64,000 bases of DNA from the NCBI RefSeq assembly GCF_030317105.1, contig NZ_JASZYG010000004.1:496001-560000 (forward strand), read 5' to 3'. The position numbers and the translations under genes were made by a program. The notes beneath the pieces are model-generated. The model saw only the letters and a program-made list of their open reading frames with translations, was not told the origin of the DNA and searched no databases. This document shows, piece after piece, positions 7,812-16,169 of the stretch (position 1 is the first letter of the stretch; each line of letters starts with the position of its first letter). Source of the DNA: Variovorax brevis. GTDB taxonomy: Bacteria; Pseudomonadota; Gammaproteobacteria; Burkholderiales; Burkholderiaceae_C.

Positions 7812-8291
7812 ATGAGCATTTCACCTGAAGACACTGTGACCACCGGGGAGCTGGCCAGCATCTTGGGCGTCAGCGAACGGCGCGTGCGTCAGCTCGCCGA
7901 ACTGGGCACGCTTGAACGCCTGGAGCGCGGCCGGTATCGCTTGGGCGCATCCATTCGCGCTTTGATTGATGAAGCTGGCGGCAGCGGTTCAGCACTCAAC
8001 CGCGCCCGCACGTCGAAGCTGCAAGCTGAAGCTGAGATGGCGCAGCTTGAGCTGGCAAAGGCCAGGGGTGAAGTCGCACCAATCGACACCTTCGCTCGGG
8101 CACAGGCGCACGTCGCCACGATCATTCGCACCGGCATGCTGAACATTCCTCAGCGAGTTGTCAGCCAGCTGCTGGGCGAAAGCGATGAGGCCCGTTTCAA
8201 AGACGTGCTGCGCCAAGAAATCACCGTTGCGTTGACAAGCGCACGCGACGAAATCACTTCCACAACCGTTGAGAACCTCTCCCATGTGTGA
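7812..8291 (+). CDS. Terminase small subunit-like (Nu1-type) HTH protein
   Basis: A 159-residue protein. Residues 8-55 form a MerR/Nu1-like winged helix ('TTGELASILGVSERRVRQL', 'GRYRLGASIRALI'). An Ala/Glu/Leu-rich helix follows ('LQAEAEMAQLELAKARGEV'), a pattern typical of lambda Nu1-like small terminase subunits, and then a helical oligomerisation-type tail. In a satellite such a protein could steer a helper phage's packaging machinery to the element's DNA. No large terminase gene is present. It opens a block of overlapping genes. An ordinary regulator role is the main alternative. Confidence 0.65.
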   Translation: MSISPEDTVTTGELASILGVSERRVRQLAELGTLERLERGRYRLGASIRALIDEAGGSGSALNRARTSKLQAEAEMAQLELAKARGEVAPIDTFARAQAHVATIIRTGMLNIPQRVVSQLLGESDEARFKDVLRQEITVALTSARDEITSTTVENLSHV

Positions 8292-8499
8292 ACCCGTTCA
8301 CCCCCGCGTCATCGCTGCCGTCAACCGCGCAAAGCAGTTCCTCATTTCGCCGCACGAAACCGGCCTGGAGAAAGCACGCGCCTTGGCAAAGGCCGATGAG
8401 CTGCTGATGCGCAGCACTCGCGAACTGATGAGCGCGGGACGCGAAGAACTCGCGCATCGCGTTCATTTCATCTTGATGGATATGGAGGCTGGTCAGTGA
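8284..8499 (+). CDS. Small element protein, unknown
   Basis: A 71-residue helical protein starting at the ATG at 8284, overlapping the preceding stop by 8 bases and overlapped by the next start by 4 bases. The sequence ('KQFLISPHETGLEKARALAK', 'AHRVHFILMDM') suggests two or three amphipathic helices and no enzyme motif. The tight overlaps on both sides support a real, translationally coupled gene in the packaging-type block. No family recognised. Confidence 0.55.
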   Translation: MCEPVHPRVIAAVNRAKQFLISPHETGLEKARALAKADELLMRSTRELMSAGREELAHRVHFILMDMEAGQ

Positions 8500-8822
8500 A
8501 CAAGCGACGAACCGTGCAACCCGTCTTGCATCCACGCACCGCGAAACAGCGCACTGCGGCAATAGTAAATGAGGACGACCCCAGCGATTGGGCGGGCCTA
8601 GTTTGCCAGCTGATGGGGCCTCGCTGCCGAACTGCGGTAAATCTTGCACAGCACCGTTTAAACGCACTTCGACTTGCAGCAGCAGCACTGGCATATGCCG
8701 GCGAATCGGACCTGCATCAACAAGCCCTTAAACGCGCTGACGCGGTGGAAATCCCCCAAGTGGAGCCTTTTGCACCTCCGGCACACACTGCGCAAGCAAC
8801 GCACAAACGTGCACAAAGCTAG
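8496..8822 (+). CDS. Small element protein, unknown
   Basis: A 108-residue frame with a GTG start at 8496 in a GTGA overlap with the previous stop. The N-terminus is basic ('MNKRRTVQPVLHPRTAKQR'), the middle is an Ala-rich helix, and the C-terminus is Pro/His-rich ('EPFAPPAHTAQATHKRAQS') and probably disordered. Its place just before the capsid-like gene suggests a morphogenesis or regulatory role, but nothing in the sequence proves it. Confidence 0.5.
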   Translation: MNKRRTVQPVLHPRTAKQRTAAIVNEDDPSDWAGLVCQLMGPRCRTAVNLAQHRLNALRLAAAALAYAGESDLHQQALKRADAVEIPQVEPFAPPAHTAQATHKRAQS

Positions 8823-8851
8823 CCGCAATCAATCTATCAAGTACTCCCCGC

Positions 8852-9856
8852 ATGCAAACCAATTTCGCAGCCAATCAGCATTCCAACATCCTCGCGCGGC
8901 TCGAAGGCCGCGCGAGGTCTGAACCAACCGCCCTGCAAACGATCGGACTCCCCGCGCTTTTCGCGGACGCCAGGCGCGCACTCGGCTTCTTCGAACGCCA
9001 CACGCCAGGATTCGACGAACCGACCCGGAGCTATCGTAAAGAACCTGCGGTCGCGGGCTCATTTCGACTTTCGGATGTCTTTCCGGCGCCCTCTGGAAAC
9101 CAGTTACGCGACCTCGACCTACGAAGCACCCAGCGAAGCGCTGCCGGCACCACTCACACGATAGGCAATGCCCTGATGGGCGCCAGCTGCGCGATTCAAG
9201 CAGGCGCCCGCTTGATACCCGTTGGCTCTGCGCCCGACGCGGTTGTGGATGGCGATGTGATCGCCTGGCAAAAGCGCCCCGCGCGCTTCGAAGTAGTGAC
9301 TGCACCCGCGTTCGGTATCGTGGCCGATGGTGATGATGTTGTGACCAGCCCCCTACCCTTGGCCGGCGCTGAAATCAATCTTGGTGAAGCAGCGAGCCAT
9401 GCTGTCTCATTCACGCTTACGCGACTTGAGCAGAAGGCGCGTTCCGACGCGGATATGGAATTCATCGTGGCGCGCGCATTGGCTCTCGGCCTAGCGCAGG
9501 TTTGCGACCGCGTTCTACTCTCTGCCATCGTGGCAAGCACACCAACCGCGTTCACTGTCGGGAAGGCTGCGGCGCGGGGACTGCACTTCGCGGACTTGAA
9601 GGCGATTTGTGGAACGGCCGCCCAGGGCGCCGCCATTGGCGCAGACGGCGTTCTTCGCGTGGTCGGTATCGATGCCGAGTTGACCGATGTCATCGCGCCG
9701 AGCATCGTCGGAGCGTTTGGCCGTGCGGCTGTAGCGGTGAACGATGAGATTCGCATTGTCATCAAGCGAACGTCCGTCCGTGGTGACATGGAAATTACTG
9801 TCTTCGTGACCATCGAGCCGCTTCTTCCGACTTCCGACTTCTGGATGGCCGCCTGA
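8852..9856 (+). CDS. Probable HK97-type capsid-like protein
   Basis: A 334-residue protein. The first 80 or so residues are polar and linker-like, as in a scaffold/delta domain. The second half has the order expected of a phage major capsid protein: a strand segment 'SHAVSFTLTRLEQKARSD', a long helix with 'MEFIVARALALGLAQVCDRVLL', a loop with 'GLHFADLKAICGTAAQGA', a region where 'IVGAFGRAAVAVNDEIRIVI' stands for the late beta sheet, and a final 'ITVFVTIEPLLPTSDFWMAA' like the closing strands that end near an aromatic-Ala motif. There is no obvious N-terminal protease gene beside it. The call is by pattern, not by a clear signature; a structure prediction would decide. Confidence 0.5.
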   Translation: MQTNFAANQHSNILARLEGRARSEPTALQTIGLPALFADARRALGFFERHTPGFDEPTRSYRKEPAVAGSFRLSDVFPAPSGNQLRDLDLRSTQRSAAGTTHTIGNALMGASCAIQAGARLIPVGSAPDAVVDGDVIAWQKRPARFEVVTAPAFGIVADGDDVVTSPLPLAGAEINLGEAASHAVSFTLTRLEQKARSDADMEFIVARALALGLAQVCDRVLLSAIVASTPTAFTVGKAAARGLHFADLKAICGTAAQGAAIGADGVLRVVGIDAELTDVIAPSIVGAFGRAAVAVNDEIRIVIKRTSVRGDMEITVFVTIEPLLPTSDFWMAA

Positions 9857-10245
9857 TGCTTAATACACTTCGCCGAGCAGTCACTCGCACGCGGCCGAAC
9901 AATCATCCTCGCGTGGCGACCGGCGAACTCGAAGCCGCCGAGGATTTGCCGCCCCGTGTGTATGCCGACCTTGACCGCGCCATCGTCCATCTGCGCAACG
10001 GCGATACGAAAGAGACACGTCGCGTTGTGGTCCAACTTCCTGGCAGTCACCCATGGTTCAGTGGTCCTGATGAAACTCGCAAGGCCATCGCGATTCGATA
10101 TCCGGAACTGAATCCGGGTCAACTTGAAACTGCGACCGCATACCTTCGTCAGTTCGTGCGCGCCCACGTCCGAGAGGCGAAACGGCGTGCCCGTGTTCCG
10201 AACTGGGCCACCAATTGGACGTGGCAGGGGGATTGGAAAGAATGA
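9856..10245 (+). CDS. Conserved-looking element protein, unknown
   Basis: A 129-residue protein starting in a TGATG junction with the capsid-like gene. It has a basic N-terminus, a central 'RRVVVQLPGSHPWFSGPDE' segment and an Arg/Trp-rich C-terminus ('REAKRRARVPNWATNWTWQG'). Position after a capsid-like gene suggests a head-completion or DNA-binding role; this is inference. Its stop overlaps the next start by 4 bases. Confidence 0.55.
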   Translation: MLNTLRRAVTRTRPNNHPRVATGELEAAEDLPPRVYADLDRAIVHLRNGDTKETRRVVVQLPGSHPWFSGPDETRKAIAIRYPELNPGQLETATAYLRQFVRAHVREAKRRARVPNWATNWTWQGDWKE

Positions 10246-10427
10246 ACAACACCCTGGCACAAGACCGCTGCGGCCAGCGCGTGGCCGTCATGCTGGACCG
10301 CCCTACCGCCGAGGCGCTAAAGCTTCATCAGCGTTCCATCGAACAGCGCACTGGCGCCCGTTTGTCGCTGAGCAGCACTGCAGCAGCGTTGCTGCGCCAA
10401 GCCGTGCAGCAGCAAGCAGCCCAATGA
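10242..10427 (+). CDS. Small ribbon-helix-helix-like protein
   Basis: A 61-residue protein started at the ATG at 10242, in an ATGA overlap with the previous gene and preceded by GGGGATTGGAAAGA. The sequence 'RVAVMLDRPTAEALKLHQRS' then 'LSSTAAALLRQAVQQQ' has a strand followed by two helices, as in Arc/CopG-type ribbon-helix-helix repressors or antitoxins. No toxin partner is adjacent. It ends the plus-strand gene block of the element. Confidence 0.5.
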   Translation: MNNTLAQDRCGQRVAVMLDRPTAEALKLHQRSIEQRTGARLSLSSTAAALLRQAVQQQAAQ

Positions 10428-10523
10428 AATGATTTCCGCGAGGTGAGTGCGAGAGTGATTGTTCCCTGGCACGGCAGGGCAGCGCGGAAACCCCCGCGCC
10501 CGTGCACCCATTTATCGTCCAAC
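10428..10523. other. Convergent intergenic gap
   Basis: The 96 bases between the plus-strand block and the minus-strand cargo operon hold no gene. A GCGCGGCC/GGCCGCGC hairpin overlaps the receiver gene's end, but its T-run lies on the wrong side for a plus-strand terminator. Confidence 0.5.
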
Positions 10524-11111
10524 CTATTTTTTTGGCGCGGCCTTCGAAACTGGGCCGCGCTTTGCCAGCGCGCCTTGATTGGGGTTCACACGCCTAACCA
10601 CCTTCTTGGCCGCACTTCGCTTGCCGAGGTCCTTTGACTTTTTGGCAGCTCGCGCAATTACAGCAGCAGTTTGATCACTGGACTTCAGTATTTCCAACAC
10701 CTTTTCTTTAAGTTCGCGCGGTCGCCCTTTGACAACGTATCCGCAATAGAAGTTACTTATTTCTGCTGTAATTTGCTCGTTGAAGTGAGCAGAGTAAACC
10801 ACAACACGGCCTCCATCGTTTCCTTGCGAACGGACAGTTCGGACGATATGCAATCCGGGATACTCGGCGAAGGTGTCACTTGCCGGAAAGGGCGCAGGCC
10901 AACCACTCAGTGGGATATTCAAATCCAAAATATATGCTCGGAATCGATGCTCTTCACTAGCCCGAACCGCTTCTTTTACGTTGGTGACGACAGTAACGAA
11001 GAAGTTCTTTTGCTCCAAAAAGTCTACCAGCCACTCCAGATGTTCAGGCTCGTCATCGGCAATCAGAATTCTATTCTGATCGTACTGAGTTGGTATCTTT
11101 AAGGTTGCCAT
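10524..11111 (-). CDS. Response-regulator receiver protein with lysine-rich tail
   Basis: A 195-residue protein. Residues 14-145 form a CheY-like receiver: acidic pair D19-D20 in 'ILIADDEPEH', phospho-acceptor D63 in 'YILDLNIP', S107 in 'VVYSAH' and K128 in 'GYVVKGRP'. An insertion lies after the acceptor ('SGWPAPFPASDTFAEYPG'). There is no output HTH. Residues 150-195 are instead rich in Lys, Arg, Ala and Pro ('AKKSKDLGKRSAAKKVVRR'), like histone H1-type tails, and could bind nucleic acid. The gene is last of a three-gene operon and overlaps the kinase gene by 13 bases. It is the likely phosphate acceptor of that kinase (inference). Confidence 0.9.
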   Translation of the reverse strand: MATLKIPTQYDQNRILIADDEPEHLEWLVDFLEQKNFFVTVVTNVKEAVRASEEHRFRAYILDLNIPLSGWPAPFPASDTFAEYPGLHIVRTVRSQGNDGGRVVVYSAHFNEQITAEISNFYCGYVVKGRPRELKEKVLEILKSSDQTAAVIARAAKKSKDLGKRSAAKKVVRRVNPNQGALAKRGPVSKAAPKK

Positions 11112-11887
11112 TTGATCTGCGGAATTGTGAGTCGGAATTTTGATTTACCTGTCTTGGTGTTGTGCTCGGCGGTAATATTGCCCAGAACAACGTCCGTCAT
11201 AATTTTTCGACAGATGTAAAGGCCAATCCCCGATCCTTGAGCAACCTTGTTTTGCGCAGCATCAGACCGGAAGCCGAGATCAAACAAGCTCTCTGCCTCA
11301 TTGTTTTTAAAGCCAATACTCTCCCCTTCCATTTCAACCGTTAGTTCTCCTTTTCGGTTCGTTTTTGGTTCGATATTGATTGTTTGATTGTGAGCCCCGT
11401 ATTTCAACCAATTATCAAATAGATTGAGGAACACTTGCTTTAACAATTCAGGGCGGACCAAGATCCTATATTGCGTGGTGTCGTTCACGTGAAATCGAAT
11501 GCCCCGCTTCTCCGCTGCAATTTGGAAGAACTGAAGGGCCTCAATCACCACCTGTGGAATTATGCTTACTCCACCTTGGCGCGGCTGGCGCAGTGCCTCC
11601 TTTCCGGACGTCTCGAAGAAAAAATCGGACAGATAGGCTAGGTTGCGGATCAGAGTTACGCACTGCTCCAGTTGTGCACGTGAAGCGTTTATCTTCTGTA
11701 TCACTGTCGTACCTCCGTATGTACCATCAGTGATATTGTCCAGAGTCCCAATTACTCCATTGATGGGATTAACGACTTGGTGAACGAAGTTGGCCAAGAA
11801 CAATGGCCCAACATCTCGCTGCTCGGACGCTGGACTCAGCGCTTCCGTCGCCTCGTTTGAACTGTCGCGTTTTCCGTCAGAATTCAT
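11099..11887 (-). CDS. Soluble histidine kinase, no sensor domain
   Basis: A 262-residue kinase without membrane segments or a PAS/GAF domain. The dimerisation helix has the H-box 'LANFVHQVVNPINGVIG' with H36. The ATPase domain has the N-box 'NLFDNWLKYG' (N155/N159), a degenerate G1 box 'EMEGESIGF' where the usual Asp is Glu or displaced, an F-box 'SLFDLGF' and a good G2 box 'GSGIGLYICRKI'. Its start overlaps the nuclease stop by 4 bases (ATGA), and its end overlaps the receiver gene. A kinase with so short an N-terminus probably receives its signal through a partner, perhaps the nuclease-containing protein. Confidence 0.92.
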   Translation of the reverse strand: MNSDGKRDSSNEATEALSPASEQRDVGPLFLANFVHQVVNPINGVIGTLDNITDGTYGGTTVIQKINASRAQLEQCVTLIRNLAYLSDFFFETSGKEALRQPRQGGVSIIPQVVIEALQFFQIAAEKRGIRFHVNDTTQYRILVRPELLKQVFLNLFDNWLKYGAHNQTINIEPKTNRKGELTVEMEGESIGFKNNEAESLFDLGFRSDAAQNKVAQGSGIGLYICRKIMTDVVLGNITAEHNTKTGKSKFRLTIPQIKWQP

Positions 11888-12825
11888 GCTCGTTGCCTCA
11901 GTAAAATCGTATTTGTCTTCTCAGAATACTCGATGTCCCCCCAAAGGGCGACACTTTGGAACGTTGAGCGATACCGTTCAACCACCTGACTGATATCGCC
12001 ATCGCTCTCTATTTTGCACAGTCCATCGCCCAAGTCCGTTGCTGTGATTTTTGATTTTGGCAGAAGCGCCGCCAGATAGGCAAGCAAAGCACTGAGCGCG
12101 AGTTCATCTAGTTCGAAGAAATTTCCAGAAAAAACAACACCCTCAATTTCCTGGGCTTTTCGATTGCCTCGGATCGGCGCGATTCTTCCCTGTCGTTCCA
12201 AGTCCTGAATTCGCCCTTTAAGAAGATCGGCGAGAGATTGCGCCGCCTGTATCATTCGGTCGGGGCTGCTATCCTGAAAGATTAACCGTGAATAATGACT
12301 GGAGACAGCCTTGGAAAGCGCCAATGCGATGGCGAGGATAGAGGGCCCAGGGGTCTCCACCGCTCCTTCAAGCCCGTACTTTACAAGTAGGTCGGGATAC
12401 GGGCGCAGTTGAAGAAGGAGTTCCTGATGAGGCCAGAGACGTATGTATGGCTTACGCTTGGCAGCATTCCAAGTGTCAGCCTGCGTCGTTGCGGCGGGTG
12501 TGAACTTTGAACTAGTGCAGAGCAGCAAATAGTCTGCTTGCATGGAATCAGCATACGCAAGCTTTGGATGGATTGTTGGCCAATCAACAGAGCTTTTATA
12601 TCGCTTGCACTCAACGAACCATTTGTCTATTGTTTGCGAACCTGAGAAATCCCTGTGGACAGATTGGCCCTCGATATCTCGTCCACCATCCGCCCCTGGA
12701 GTCCGCCAGCAGACGTTGTGCATCCCCCTCGATACCATGAGATCAAAAACTAGGTTCTCGAATTCGTCGGGACGCAACGAGTGAAGAGTTTTCGTTTTCG
12801 GCTTTCTAGTTGAATTTCCGGTCAT
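11884..12825 (-). CDS. Mrr-like restriction endonuclease fused to an unknown C-terminal domain
   Basis: A 313-residue protein started at 12825, where AAGGAG lies 6 bases upstream; an in-frame start at 12897 has no such site. Residues 15-140 form a PD-(D/E)xK nuclease of the Mrr type: E22 in 'RPDEFENLVFDLM', D46 in 'GADGGRDIEG' and E72-C-K74 in 'VECKRYK'. The remaining 170 residues fit no family I know: a helical part (160-215) and a mixed part with 'GVVFSGNFFELDELALSALL'. Mrr-type enzymes cut modified or foreign DNA. It heads the operon with the kinase and receiver. Base composition is more AT-rich than the chromosome, in keeping with acquired cargo. Confidence 0.85.
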   Translation of the reverse strand: MTGNSTRKPKTKTLHSLRPDEFENLVFDLMVSRGMHNVCWRTPGADGGRDIEGQSVHRDFSGSQTIDKWFVECKRYKSSVDWPTIHPKLAYADSMQADYLLLCTSSKFTPAATTQADTWNAAKRKPYIRLWPHQELLLQLRPYPDLLVKYGLEGAVETPGPSILAIALALSKAVSSHYSRLIFQDSSPDRMIQAAQSLADLLKGRIQDLERQGRIAPIRGNRKAQEIEGVVFSGNFFELDELALSALLAYLAALLPKSKITATDLGDGLCKIESDGDISQVVERYRSTFQSVALWGDIEYSEKTNTILLRQRA

Positions 12826-13154
12826 CCATTCTCCTTCGCGTGGAACGCAATTTCCGACGATGCTAGCCGAACGAGGCTCTGAAACGCCTGCAGCCAAGCG
12901 GTTTGGGCTGACGCGTCATCCCCGCAGAACTAGCTAGCATCGGGGCTCCGGTCGGCGGCCATCAGGCACCGATGAGGAAGCGGCTTCAGGCCCGTCCCGC
13001 TGTAGTCGCACGCTACGATTCTTCCAACACGACGCGAGCCGAACGGACAGTTCGCACGCAAGCGGCGATGGTTTCGGGTATGAGGTTGGGTATTCGAGTC
13101 GATATGGAAATTTATTCTTATAAAAATCAATAAGTTAGGCAATCTATGCGCATA
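12826..13154. promoter_or_regulatory. Right end of element: cargo promoter region, arm site and new xthA promoter
   Basis: No gene is convincing here. The left part must hold the promoter of the minus-strand nuclease operon, which I could not place. TTTCGGGTATGAGGTTGGGT begins at 13072 and matches the left-end repeat at 3471 with few changes. The last 50 bases are AT-rich with TATAAA at 13119-13124, and AGG at 13136-13138 lies 7 bases before the new xthA ATG, so the element appears to supply transcription and translation signals to xthA. Confidence 0.5.
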
Positions 13155-13919
13155 GCCACCTGGAACGTCAACTCCCTGACCGCCCGCCTGCAGCACGTGC
13201 TCGACTGGCTGACGGCCAATCCCATCGACGTGCTCTGCCTGCAGGAACTGAAGATGACGGACGACAAGTTCCCCATCGACGTGCTGCGCTCCGCAGGCTA
13301 CGAAGCCGCCGTGTTCGGCCAGAAAACCTACAACGGCGTCGCGATCCTGAGCCTCGCGCCGGCGCGCGACGTGATGCGCAACCTCGGCGGCTTCACCGAC
13401 GAGCATTCGCGCGTGATCAGCGCCACGGTAGACACGCCCGCCGGCGCGCTGCGGGTGGTCAATGGCTACTTCGTCAACGGGCAGGCGCCGGGCACGGACA
13501 AGTTCGCCTACAAGATGCGCTGGCTCGACGGCCTGCGCGACTGGCTGCGGCAGGAACTGGCGGCGCATCCCAACCTGGTGCTGCTCGGTGACTTCAACAT
13601 CACGCCGGAAGACCGCGACAGCTTCGACCCCATCGGCCTGCGCGAGACCATCCACCACACCACCGAAGAGCGCAACCATTTCAAGGCACTGCTCGACCTC
13701 GGCCTGACCGACAGCTTTCGCTTGTTCGAGCAGCCAGAAAAAAGCTACTCGTGGTGGGACTACCGCATGTTGGGCTACCAGAAGAACCGCGGACTGCGCA
13801 TCGACCACATCCTGGTCAGCCAGCCGCTGGTGCCGCAGGTGAAAAGTTGCGTGATCGACCGCGTGCCACGCAAGTGGGACAAGCCCAGCGACCACGCGCC
13901 GGTGATCCTGGAGCTTTGA
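13146..13919 (+). CDS. xthA: Exodeoxyribonuclease III, restored by the inserted element
   Basis: A 257-residue enzyme of full length. Exonuclease III removes nucleotides from 3' ends of double-stranded DNA and cleaves abasic sites in base-excision repair. Visible EEP-family motifs are 'ATWNVNSL' (Asn), 'CLQELKM' (metal-binding Glu), 'YNGVAIL', 'LLGDFNITPED' (Asp-x-Asn), 'YSWWDYR' and the terminal 'KPSDHAPVI' with catalytic Asp-His. The first three codons and the promoter come from the mobile element; the original start is at 3313. Only residues 2-3 change (Lys-Ile to Arg-Ile), so activity should be kept. Confidence 0.95.
   Translation: MRIATWNVNSLTARLQHVLDWLTANPIDVLCLQELKMTDDKFPIDVLRSAGYEAAVFGQKTYNGVAILSLAPARDVMRNLGGFTDEHSRVISATVDTPAGALRVVNGYFVNGQAPGTDKFAYKMRWLDGLRDWLRQELAAHPNLVLLGDFNITPEDRDSFDPIGLRETIHHTTEERNHFKALLDLGLTDSFRLFEQPEKSYSWWDYRMLGYQKNRGLRIDHILVSQPLVPQVKSCVIDRVPRKWDKPSDHAPVILEL
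13155..13172 (+). repeat. attR core (18-base direct repeat)
   Basis: Identical to 3322-3339 and in the same xthA frame. Upstream of it the element provides ATG-CGC-ATA in place of the original ATG-AAG-ATC. Confidence 0.85.
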
Positions 13920-14065
13920 AGAGCGGCTTGGTGGCCAGGCAACCATTGCATGGGCCGGGCAACGGAAACGGCTTGACCCAAATCTTGCATCGCGCCAACG
14001 CTTGGCCGGCAGGTGTCGAGGTGTGCAAAGCGATCATGTCGGCGCACAATGCCCGTCGAACCGTG

Positions 14066-14566
14066 ATGACCCACACCCCACTTCGAATTGCACCCTGTGC
14101 CTTGCTCATCGGCTTGATGCTGTCGGCGTGCACCGACATGAAGCCCGGCCCCGGCAAGGACGACCTGCCCGGCCCAACCGAGGCACCGGCAGCGACAGCG
14201 CCTGCGGATCCGACGATCACCATGCAAACGCCGGCGGTGAAGGCCTACCGCAAGATCGGCGCACGCTACATCTACACGAAGTATCCCAAGCGCATCTACA
14301 AGGGCAAGATCCCGCCGCTGGTCTACGCCGTGGTCGTGGTGGAGACGCATGTGGAAGCCGATGGCACCGTGTCGGCCGTCACCTTCAGCCGCACGCCTTC
14401 GCACGCGCCCGAGGTGCCGCCGATGATTGCGGACCTCATCAAGGCCACTTCGCCCCTGCCCAACCCGGGCAAGGTCGGCGCCCACACCTATGTCGAAACT
14501 TGGCTGTGGGACAAGAGCGGCAACTTCCAGCTCGACACGCTGACGCTGGGTCAGCGCAGCCGCTGA
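14066..14566 (+). CDS. Small lipoprotein with TonB-C-like domain
   Basis: A 166-residue protein. The signal sequence ends in a lipobox 'LMLSAC' (Cys about 22), so it is probably lipid-anchored. A Pro/Ala-rich linker follows, then a domain from about residue 80 with 'YAVVVVETHVEADGTVSAV' and a closing 'LDTLTLGQ', which resembles TonB C-terminal domains. An ATG at 14036 would add ten residues; 14066 gives the better lipoprotein signal. The gene converges on ntrC, with 18 bases between the stops. Function unknown. Confidence 0.7.
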   Translation: MTHTPLRIAPCALLIGLMLSACTDMKPGPGKDDLPGPTEAPAATAPADPTITMQTPAVKAYRKIGARYIYTKYPKRIYKGKIPPLVYAVVVVETHVEADGTVSAVTFSRTPSHAPEVPPMIADLIKATSPLPNPGKVGAHTYVETWLWDKSGNFQLDTLTLGQRSR

Positions 14567-14584
14567 ACCCCAGCAGCCAGTCAA

Positions 14585-16147
<1,563 letters not shown>

Positions 16148-16169
16148 GCAGCTCCTTTTGCCTTTGCTG

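Larger units (their letters stand above)
3322..13172. mobile_element. Integrated satellite-like or reduced-prophage element in xthA
   Basis: An 18-base direct repeat marks both ends, both copies lying in the 5' end of exonuclease III. A tyrosine integrase gene begins 170 bases inside the left end, and AlpA, primase-helicase, a terminase-small-subunit-like gene and a capsid-like gene follow. No portal, large terminase, protease, tail or lysis gene is present. This fits a phage satellite of the PICI/P4 kind or a decayed prophage. A nuclease-kinase-receiver operon occupies the cargo position next to the right end. The inside is visibly more AT-rich than the flanks, most strongly at 10600-12900. 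Confidence 0.85.

Noticed and set aside
7558..7815. 85-codon plus-strand frame between primase and the Nu1-like gene
   Set aside because: It begins with TTG inside the primase gene, has no ribosome binding site, and its composition is Pro/Thr-rich without family likeness; the region looks more like an operator.
10530..10565. GCGCGGCC/GGCCGCGC hairpin near a T-run, as a terminator
   Set aside because: The T-run precedes the stem on the plus strand and would be As on the minus strand, so it fits neither direction.
12930..13946. Long minus-strand frame across attR and xthA
   Set aside because: It mirrors the xthA codons in the antisense frame, with the His/Ala/Val-rich composition usual for shadows in GC-rich DNA.
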